Source of the DNA: Candidatus Gastranaerophilales bacterium
Lineage (GTDB): Bacteria; Cyanobacteriota; Vampirovibrionia; Gastranaerophilales; Gastranaerophilaceae
Assembly (NCBI GenBank): GCA_900772035.1
Contig: CAAGQE010000203.1
Location: forward strand, 1-6,981
Direction of reading: 5' to 3'
Length of the DNA: 6,981 bases
Each line of letters starts with the position of its first letter. Position 1 is the stretch's first letter. This document shows, one piece after another, positions 1 through 4,459 of the stretch. A program made the translations under genes and the position numbers. Under the pieces are notes generated by a model. The model ran no database searches. It saw only the letters and a list, made by a program, of their open reading frames with translations, and was not told where the DNA came from.

Positions 1-1063
1 ACTTAATTTGTTTTTTACGTAAACTATACACGAAAAGAAGAATTTCTGCAACCGCTTTATACAAATCCGGAGGAATATATGCCCCGGGTTCGACCAATCT
101 GAACAAAGCCCGTGCAACAGGCGGATTTTCGATAACAGGAACTGAGTGTTCTCTTGCGATATCAATAATTTTTTTCGCAATCAACTCGGTACCTTTTGCA
201 ACAAGTTTTGGAGACTCCATTGAATTTTGGTCATACTTCAAAGCGCAAGCAACGTGAGTAGGGTTTGTAACGACAAAATCCGCGTCAGGAACCGCATCCA
301 TCATACCCTTTTGCAACATTTGTTGACGACGTTGTCTCAATGCCTGCTTGACATTCGGGTCCCCTTCCTGGTTCTTGTACTCATCCTTTACTTCTTTAAA
401 AGACATCTTTTGGTCGTTCATAAATTTCCAACGAATCATACCGTAATCGGCACAAGCGATTACTAGAAACGCAATACCCGCTTTCATAACGAATTCGATT
501 ACCAACGCGCCAAATTCTTGCATAATCGCAAAACTGTTATCTATCGCAACCAAGCCCAAAATCGTCTCCAAGTGAGATTTGTAAACCATATACCCGATAT
601 AGCCCAACAACGCTACTTTCACGACGTTTTTCACAAGTTCAAAAAGAGTTTTTGGAGTAAATAAATTTTTAAAATACTTAGTCGGATTGAGTTTATCTAA
701 CTTCGGAACCAACGGAGTCGTCGTAACTAATGGTCCAACCTGAATGAAGTCGCCTATCATAGCGACAAATCCCGCCAAAAACAAAATAGGTAAAATAATT
801 AAAACAGCAGGAATAAAAGTGATTGTAAGCAAATACGGCAACCCTATTTTAGAAATATGTGCCGTCGGTATCTGCTCGTAAATCAGTACAAACAACTTCG
901 TAATCTGATCCCAAATAAAAGGCGCAAGTTTGACGATAACAATAAACATTACCATCAAAGAAAGAGCGGTCGAAAAGTCCTTAGACTTTACAACTTGCCC
1001 TTCCTTTCTTGCTTTTTGCAGTTTCTGCTGAGAAGCCTCAAACTGCTTATCCTCATCACCCAT
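1..1063 (-). CDS. flhB: Flagellar export apparatus protein FlhB (3' end off the left edge)
   Basis: FlhB is the inner-membrane switch protein of the flagellar type III export gate; its cytoplasmic domain self-cleaves at NPTH to change from rod/hook to filament export. Translating leftward from the ATG at 1063 gives 354 codons before the edge. The N-terminus is basic (QKARKEGQVVKS). Four hydrophobic segments lie near residues 33-51, 76-103, 142-161 and 186-210. A family-typical KMSFKEVKDEYKNQEGDP linker follows, then N267-P268-T269-H270 in TNPTHVACALKYD, two residues from its position in Salmonella FlhB as I recall it. The last codons seen (AEILLFVYSLRKKQ) resemble the FlhB C-terminus, so little is missing. 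The linker and NPTH context fit FlhB better than injectisome SctU. The gene starts 55 nt after apt, with only a weak ribosome binding site. Confidence 0.93.
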   Translation of the reverse strand, partial: MGDEDKQFEASQQKLQKARKEGQVVKSKDFSTALSLMVMFIVIVKLAPFIWDQITKLFVLIYEQIPTAHISKIGLPYLLTITFIPAVLIILPILFLAGFVAMIGDFIQVGPLVTTTPLVPKLDKLNPTKYFKNLFTPKTLFELVKNVVKVALLGYIGYMVYKSHLETILGLVAIDNSFAIMQEFGALVIEFVMKAGIAFLVIACADYGMIRWKFMNDQKMSFKEVKDEYKNQEGDPNVKQALRQRRQQMLQKGMMDAVPDADFVVTNPTHVACALKYDQNSMESPKLVAKGTELIAKKIIDIAREHSVPVIENPPVARALFRLVEPGAYIPPDLYKAVAEILLFVYSLRKKQIK

Positions 1064-1118
1064 AGCCTACCGTCTTATTTAGGGATTATACCCTATTAAT
1101 TATAATGATTTATTTTTA

Positions 1119-1655
1119 TTAATAAACTACCATCGAAACGACTTCTACATCTGACGGCATTTTATCTCTGCCCTTCAAATCCGCAAGTTCGATTACGAAT
1201 ACGGCTGCAACAACTTCTGCACCGACTTTCTTAATCAAATTGCAAGCAGCAAGCGCAGTTCCGCCTGTTGCGAGCAAGTCATCAACTATCAAAACTCTCT
1301 TACCTTCTTCGATAGCATCCTTGTGAATTTCCAAAGTATTTTTACCGTATTCCAAGTCATAACTTTCGCTGATTGTTTCGGCAGGAAGTTTACCGGGCTT
1401 TCTCAAAGGAACAAAACCGACACCGAGTTCATAAGCCAAAGCCGAACCGAAGATAAAACCTCTTGATTCCATACCTGCGATGTAATCAATTTTCTTATCG
1501 GCAGATTTATCCTTCATAAAATCAATAATCGCCTTAAAGCCGTCTTTATCTCTTAAAACGGTTGTAATATCTTTGAAAACAATTCCTTTTACAGGAAAAT
1601 CCATAATGTCTCTAATCTTAGATTTAACCAAATCTACTGAATTAATAGTCGTCAT
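1119..1655 (-). CDS. apt: Adenine phosphoribosyltransferase
   Basis: This cytosolic purine-salvage enzyme makes AMP and pyrophosphate from adenine and PRPP. The 178-residue protein has the usual Apt length. It carries FPVKGIVFKDIT near residues 20-31, the ESRGF segment (63-67), LRKPGKLP (84-91, the flexible loop region) and the PRPP-binding motif VLIVDDLLATGGTA (121-134) with its acidic pair. The start is supported by a GGAG five bases upstream of ATG. It lies 72 nt after maf and 55 nt before flhB on the same strand, but a separate promoter overlapping the end of maf suggests it can be expressed on its own. Confidence 0.96.
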   Translation of the reverse strand: MTTINSVDLVKSKIRDIMDFPVKGIVFKDITTVLRDKDGFKAIIDFMKDKSADKKIDYIAGMESRGFIFGSALAYELGVGFVPLRKPGKLPAETISESYDLEYGKNTLEIHKDAIEEGKRVLIVDDLLATGGTALAACNLIKKVGAEVVAAVFVIELADLKGRDKMPSDVEVVSMVVY

Positions 1656-1706
1656 AATTTCTCCAAATTCATTAAAGCATGCCCGAACGGCAGCAAATAC
1701 TTTAAG

Positions 1707-1736
1707 AGTATATCATGAACAAAAAGACTAATTCAA
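1707..1736 (-). promoter_or_regulatory. Candidate sigma-70-type promoter for apt (and flhB)
   Basis: Read leftward, TTGAAT (1736-1731) is separated by 18 nt from TATACT (1712-1707). The -10 is preceded by TGA, giving an extended -10. The -35 overlaps the last codons of maf, and the predicted start near 1700 leaves a leader of about 45 nt ahead of apt. Predicted from consensus only. Confidence 0.55.
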
Positions 1737-2288
1737 AGAGTCCAAAATGTTTTTTACGACTTTTAACGGCAAGCCCATAACGTTGTCAAAATCACCATCC
1801 AAGGACTTCACAAAATTTTCGGGAAGTTCTTGAATACCGTAAGCACCCGCTTTATCGAACGGTTTTTTCGTGTCTATATAATTCCAAATATCTTCGTCGG
1901 AAAGTTCGTTAAAAGTAACATAAGTTATGCCGTGAGACGTACACTCCTTACCTGTTTCGGTATCAACAACCGCAACCCCCGTAATAACATGGTGAGTATT
2001 TCCGCTCAAAGTTTTAAGCATCAAATATGCTTCATCGGGAGATTTTGGCTTACCCATAATTTTATCCCCCGAAATCACAACAGTATCTGCCCCGATAACG
2101 AGAGCAGATACAGATGTTTTTACAGATTTTGCTTTGTTTAGAGATAATTTTTCGATAGAGAGAGGGTTTGTGGAGATAGTAAACTTAGCTTCGTCAAACG
2201 AAGGAGATACTGTCTGAAAATCCAAGTTTAATTGTTTTAAAAGTTCGCGTCTTCTCGGAGAAGTCGACGCCAAAATTATTTGTTTCAT
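1728..2288 (-). CDS. maf: Maf-family nucleotide pyrophosphatase (dTTP/UTP pyrophosphatase type)
   Basis: Maf proteins hydrolyse non-canonical or excess nucleoside triphosphates to monophosphates plus pyrophosphate; overexpression in Bacillus blocks septation. The 186-residue product has the family length and signatures: LASTSPRRRELL (6-17), the D32-E33 pair, NKAKS (51-55), IGADTVV (65-71) with D68, MGKP with K80, and GAYGIQ (148-153) followed by FDNVMGLPL. The ADTVV motif matches the YhdE dTTP/UTP branch rather than the YceF 7-methyl-GTP branch, which has a Q after the D; this subfamily call is from memory. No Shine-Dalgarno precedes the ATG, and a stable hairpin lies just upstream, so translation may be coupled to the preceding small gene. 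Confidence 0.93.
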   Translation of the reverse strand: MKQIILASTSPRRRELLKQLNLDFQTVSPSFDEAKFTISTNPLSIEKLSLNKAKSVKTSVSALVIGADTVVISGDKIMGKPKSPDEAYLMLKTLSGNTHHVITGVAVVDTETGKECTSHGITYVTFNELSDEDIWNYIDTKKPFDKAGAYGIQELPENFVKSLDGDFDNVMGLPLKVVKNILDSLN

Positions 2289-2302
2289 AAAGGGTTTTTA
2301 CG

Positions 2303-2336
2303 GTTTCCCGACCTACTATTTCGTAGGTTGAGAAAC
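2303..2336 (-). repeat. Hairpin between the 81-residue gene and maf
   Basis: Leftward, GTTTCTC-A-ACCTAC pairs with GTAGGT-C-GGGAAAC around a six-base loop: 13 pairs (one G-U) with a single mismatch. The loop holds part of the TAG stop of the upstream gene. No T-run follows, so it is not an ordinary terminator. It ends 14 nt before the maf start, which has no Shine-Dalgarno, suggesting a role in translation or mRNA processing. Confidence 0.6.
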
Positions 2337-2561
2337 TCTTCTTCTATTTACATATACTGCCGATTTGGCATTAATGCCCGCGCAAATATTCTGCAATCTT
2401 GCATTCAAGGCTAGCATATTTCTTTGCATATCCGCATAATCGGTAATCGTTTCCAACATTTTACTCGAATCCACCAATGTCGTAAATGCCGGATTATCAA
2501 CCTTTTCCATTGCATACTTTTGTACTAACAATTGATCGATTTTGTCTTTTGCTCCAATCAT
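2316..2561 (-). CDS. Hypothetical 81-residue protein
   Basis: I do not recognise this protein. It is 81 residues long, largely helical in character (KDKIDQLLVQKYAMEKV; then SSKMLETITDYADMQRNMLALNARLQNI), with one cysteine, no membrane segment and no signal peptide, and a basic tail (NRRRVSQPTK). The ATG at 2561 is preceded by AGGGAGA about six bases upstream, a good ribosome binding site, which supports a real gene. It is the first gene of the leftward block, 27 nt ahead of maf. The two long heptad-like helices suggest a small adaptor or helical bundle, but that is only an inference from composition. Confidence 0.72.
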   Translation of the reverse strand: MIGAKDKIDQLLVQKYAMEKVDNPAFTTLVDSSKMLETITDYADMQRNMLALNARLQNICAGINAKSAVYVNRRRVSQPTK

Positions 2562-2602
2562 GGTAATTCTCCCTATTTAATTTTTCTCTATCTGTAAATA
2601 CC

Positions 2603-2638
2603 GTAGATATATTCAAATCATATAATTTGAACATCTAC
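2603..2638. repeat. Imperfect inverted repeat upstream of the 81-residue gene
   Basis: GTAGAT (2603-2608) and TTCAAAT (2612-2618) are mirrored by ATTTGAA (2625-2631) and ATCTAC (2633-2638) around a six-base centre, with unequal spacers of 3 and 1 nt. It sits about 42-77 nt before the start codon, where a leader hairpin or an operator would lie. Confidence 0.45.
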
Positions 2639-2687
2639 ATTAATATAAACAACACAAGTAGAAAAAAATTGCTTTTTTAATAACGTA

Positions 2688-2707
2688 ATGTTACAAAGTA
2701 TTAACAT
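2688..2707. promoter_or_regulatory. Candidate operator dyad ATGTTA-N8-TAACAT
   Basis: Perfect six-base arms separated by eight bases give a 20-bp dyad of the kind bound by dimeric helix-turn-helix regulators. The spacing does not match the Rex consensus, and I cannot name a regulator. It lies about 150 nt upstream of the predicted start of the radical SAM transcript. Confidence 0.3.
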
Positions 2708-2746
2708 GCAAAAATCAGCAATACTATGCTTTTTGCGGATTTTAAT

Positions 2747-2764
2747 CTTTGATATCTATCAAAG
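2747..2764. promoter_or_regulatory. FNR/CRP-type operator, perfect TTGAT-N4-ATCAA
   Basis: The 18-bp near-palindrome CTTTGATATCTATCAAAG contains TTGAT (2749-2753), ATCT, then ATCAA (2758-2762), an exact match to the classical FNR/anaerobox consensus. Its centre is about 93 nt upstream of the predicted transcription start of the radical SAM gene, within the range for class I activation. Whether this organism has an FNR-like regulator cannot be seen here. Confidence 0.6.
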
Positions 2765-2813
2765 TATATACTCGTTTTAATGTCATAAATACGCATCACG
2801 GGGCGCTTTAAAC

Positions 2814-2842
2814 TTGTAAAAAAACTTTCCTATAACTATAAT
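2814..2842 (+). promoter_or_regulatory. Sigma-70-type promoter of the radical SAM operon
   Basis: TTGTAA (2814-2819), a 17-base spacer and a perfect TATAAT (2837-2842) predict a transcription start near 2849. This leaves a very short leader carrying AAGGA (2853-2857), seven bases before the GTG start. Confidence 0.75.
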
Positions 2843-2864
2843 ATTTTGAAAGAAGGACGTTCTC

Positions 2865-3959
2865 GTGTTAATTGATTATTCATACATTTTTGACAAAGCC
2901 AGAGATTTGTATGCTTCTGTTTCTTACAATGACAAGTACGGAAAGGGAATTATTCCCCTGCGGTATTTTTTGGATGTAACATACAGATGTAATTTGCATT
3001 GCCCGTATTGTTATATCGGGAACGAAAGAAACAAAGAAGAACTTTCGACGGAAGAATGGATTAACATAATCAATCAAATACCGAGATTCGGTTTTATTTC
3101 AATAATTGGCGGAGAACCTTTAATCAGAAAAGATTTTTCGGAAATATATAAAGCCGCATCGGAAAGAGTTCCCAGACGAGTAAACGTATATACAAATGCC
3201 CTTTTGTTAAACGACAAAATTATGAACGATTTTGTAAAATACAAATTGCTTTGTCTTTCAATTTCACTTGACGGTTACGGAGAAAAACATGATGCAAACC
3301 GTAATCACAACGGGGCATTCGACAAAATTGTCGAAAATATGGATGCGCTTCAAGCAAAAATGAAACATCATCACAAAATTCTGATTGATGTAAAAACTGT
3401 ACTTCTTGAAAATAATCTTGAAGATTTAATCAAACTTTTTGAACTTTGCACAAAGAAAAAATATGATTTCTTTTCTATTGCGATAAAAAGAAATAATTAT
3501 TTAAAGCAATTTCCGACTTTATCTAAAGAACTCACGGAAGAATTTTACTTAAAAGAATATCCGATTGAACCGTATTTTGACATGGAAAAATTCAAGGAAG
3601 TATACACGGAACTTGTAAAAATGGCTAAAAAATCCCCGACAAAACTCCGCTGGGCGCCAAAGTTCAAGCCAAACATGCAAGGGTTAAAACAAATCGAATA
3701 CTTATTTGAAAACGGAGATAAGCCCGTGATGGAACTTTTCAAGCCGTGCATGTTCCCTTGCTCAAATCTTTTCATAAATCCTGAGGGTAAAATTTACCCT
3801 TGTTTGTCGGTCGAAATGGGTTCTTTAAGAGAAAAGACACTTATGGAAATTTTTAATTCCCCGAAATATCGTTGTTTCAGGAAAAATTTGAAAGCATCAA
3901 AATTATTCACGGGTTGCCAACTTTGCTGCGAAGCATACCCGATAAAAAAGGAGAAATAA
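2865..3959 (+). CDS. Radical SAM protein with SPASM/twitch-like cysteine C-terminus
   Basis: Radical SAM enzymes use a [4Fe-4S] cluster to cleave S-adenosylmethionine and start radical chemistry. The 364-residue protein has the cluster motif C42-N-L-H-C46-P-Y-C49 (CX3CX2C) and the GGEP motif at 82-85. LSISLDG at 131-137 is typical of the strand that follows. The C-terminus adds C295, C299, a GX4C (G308-C313), C337 and C351/C354/C355, resembling a short SPASM/twitch auxiliary-cluster domain. Such domains occur in peptide-modifying enzymes, sulfatase-maturase relatives and PqqE- or MoaA-like proteins. The substrate is unknown. The GTG start is supported by AAGGA seven bases upstream and the promoter just before it. 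It is directly followed, one base later, by a cysteine-rich TSCPD protein, so the two probably work together. An FNR-type box upstream suggests anaerobic control. Confidence 0.92.
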   Translation: MLIDYSYIFDKARDLYASVSYNDKYGKGIIPLRYFLDVTYRCNLHCPYCYIGNERNKEELSTEEWINIINQIPRFGFISIIGGEPLIRKDFSEIYKAASERVPRRVNVYTNALLLNDKIMNDFVKYKLLCLSISLDGYGEKHDANRNHNGAFDKIVENMDALQAKMKHHHKILIDVKTVLLENNLEDLIKLFELCTKKKYDFFSIAIKRNNYLKQFPTLSKELTEEFYLKEYPIEPYFDMEKFKEVYTELVKMAKKSPTKLRWAPKFKPNMQGLKQIEYLFENGDKPVMELFKPCMFPCSNLFINPEGKIYPCLSVEMGSLREKTLMEIFNSPKYRCFRKNLKASKLFTGCQLCCEAYPIKKEK

Positions 3960-3960
3960 A

Positions 3961-4236
3961 ATGGCAGAAACTATTCAATATCAAACATCAGGAACTTGTT
4001 GCAGAATGATGTACTTGCAAGTCGAAAATGACACCGTTTTGGATGCGGAATTTATGGGCGGATGCAGCGGAAATCTTCAAGGAATTAAGGCTCTCGTAAA
4101 AGGAATGAAAATAAAAGACGTAATTGAACGACTCAAAGGCATTGATTGCAACGGAAAAGGAACAAGCTGCCCCGATCAGTTGGCAAGATGTTTGACGGAA
4201 TATTTGAACCAAAAATCAACCGCTAACAAAGGTTAA
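3961..4236 (+). CDS. TSCPD-domain small cysteine-rich protein (TIGR03905-like)
   Basis: This 91-residue protein matches the small TSCPD family, known for four conserved cysteines and distant similarity to a C-terminal part of B12-dependent ribonucleotide reductase; its function is undetermined. Visible landmarks are GTCC (C13, C14), GGCSGN (C35), C63 and GTSCPDQLA (C70), with a further C77. The spacing suggests binding of a metal or iron-sulphur cluster, which is inferred. The start is one base after the radical SAM stop, with AAGGAG seven bases upstream inside that gene, so translation is likely coupled. It could be a scaffold, electron-transfer partner or substrate of the radical SAM enzyme. 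It does not look like a precursor peptide, because it is a conserved folded domain with no leader/core layout. Confidence 0.9.
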   Translation: MAETIQYQTSGTCCRMMYLQVENDTVLDAEFMGGCSGNLQGIKALVKGMKIKDVIERLKGIDCNGKGTSCPDQLARCLTEYLNQKSTANKG

Positions 4237-4243
4237 TCAGATA

Positions 4244-4271
4244 TTGAAAAAACACAAAATGTTGTTATAAT
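4244..4271 (+). promoter_or_regulatory. Promoter of the candidate small RNA
   Basis: TTGAAA (4244-4249), a 16-base spacer and a perfect TATAAT (4266-4271) predict transcription from about 4278-4281. It starts only 7 nt after the TSCPD stop codon and no gene follows on this strand before the terminator at 4329-4369, so it most likely serves a non-coding RNA. Confidence 0.75.
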
Positions 4272-4278
4272 GAATATA

Positions 4279-4369
4279 TAGGGCGAGCCGAGTGCGAGTC
4301 GGCTCAATTAAAACCCTTAGTGTTTACGAAGCGTTACTATTATCAACAAGATAAGTAGTAACGCTTTTT
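4279..4369 (+). ncRNA. Candidate antisense small RNA (about 90 nt)
   Basis: The transcript is defined by a strong promoter at its 5' end and an intrinsic terminator at its 3' end. Near the 5' end GAGCCGA (4285-4291) pairs with TCGGCTC (4299-4305) around a seven-base loop, flanked by AGGG/CCCT (4280-4283 and 4314-4317) that could add a lower stem. The second hairpin is the terminator. It covers the last 17 codons and stop of the leftward 21-codon ORF and is fully complementary to that mRNA. This is the geometry of an antitoxin RNA in a type I system, although no RNA family is recognised with certainty. Confidence 0.5.
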
Positions 4370-4382
4370 CAGTTATAAACAC
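4317..4382 (-). CDS. Possible small hydrophobic toxin-like peptide (21 residues)
   Basis: A GTG at 4382 opens 21 codons ending in TAA. The peptide starts M-F-I-T-E-K, continues with a hydrophobic run (ALLLILLIIVTL) and ends R-K-H: charged, membrane-length core, basic tail. This is the general architecture of type I toxins (Fst/Ldr/TxpA/holin-like). AAAGGAGGTGA (4400-4390) is an almost perfect Shine-Dalgarno, with GGAGG ten bases before GTG. The ORF lies in the 3' region of the ald-like transcript, and I see no strong promoter of its own. The candidate antisense RNA covers its 3' part. The start and stop regions also pair with each other (TAAACACT with AGTGTTTA), which would hide the start codon in an intact transcript. 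The core coding bases also form the antisense terminator hairpin, so a fortuitous ORF remains possible. Confidence 0.42.
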   Translation of the reverse strand: MFITEKALLLILLIIVTLRKH

Positions 4383-4383
4383 T
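4319..4383. repeat. Outer inverted repeat enclosing the terminator hairpin
   Basis: AGTGTTTA (4319-4326) and TAAACACT (4376-4383) are perfect eight-base inverted copies enclosing the inner hairpin at 4329-4366. In the leftward RNA the 5' arm contains the GTG start of the 21-codon ORF and the 3' arm contains its last codons and stop. Confidence 0.6.
4329..4369 (+). terminator. Intrinsic terminator (small RNA and radical SAM operon)
   Basis: AAGCGTTACTA pairs with TAGTAACGCTT over 11 bp, then a one-base bulge, then TTATC/GATAA, with an AACAA loop. The descending arm runs into TTTTT (4365-4369). Rightward only; in the other direction no T-run follows. It would end both the small RNA and read-through from the TSCPD gene. 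Confidence 0.85.
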
Positions 4384-4459
4384 TATTGCTCACCTCCTTT
4401 CTGCCTTCGTGTTTACGTGTCTGTGACAGAGGAGATAAGATTTTCGGGCTTACCCTATA

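Larger units (their letters stand above)
2562..2864. other. Divergent intergenic region with several dyads
   Basis: These 303 bases separate the leftward 81-residue gene from the rightward radical SAM operon. They contain an imperfect dyad at 2603-2638, a six-base-arm dyad at 2688-2707, an A/T-rich stem (2708-2736) without a T-run, the FNR-type box at 2747-2764 and the rightward promoter at 2814-2842. I could not identify a convincing leftward promoter for the 81-residue gene, and no RNA gene is recognisable. Confidence 0.7.

Noticed and set aside
1..1063. Injectisome export protein (SctU/YscU) instead of FlhB
   Set aside because: The KMSFKEVKDEYKNQEGDP linker and the TNPTHVACALKYD context are characteristic of the flagellar branch, and no other injectisome gene is in view.
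227..1099. Rightward open frames at 227-466 and 857-1099
   Set aside because: They lie antisense within or across flhB, which has full family signatures; their translations have no recognisable features.
1080..1106. Two TATAAT matches upstream of flhB (minus strand), one framed by TAGGG/CCCTA, as a dedicated flhB promoter
   Set aside because: No -35-like hexamer lies at 16-18 bases, and TATAAT-like strings are expected by chance in such A/T-rich DNA.
2708..2736. GCAAAAA/TTTTTGC stem as a terminator
   Set aside because: Neither side is followed by a T-run, and no gene ends nearby on either strand.
2688..2780. Rightward 30-codon ORF upstream of the radical SAM gene, considered as a possible precursor peptide
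   Set aside because: There is no Shine-Dalgarno, the ATG lies inside a dyad, the ORF runs through the FNR-type box, and it ends before the mapped promoter, so it would not be on the same transcript.
3961..4236. TSCPD protein as a ribosomally made peptide precursor for the radical SAM enzyme
   Set aside because: It matches a conserved folded domain family across its length and has no leader/core organisation or repeated core motif.
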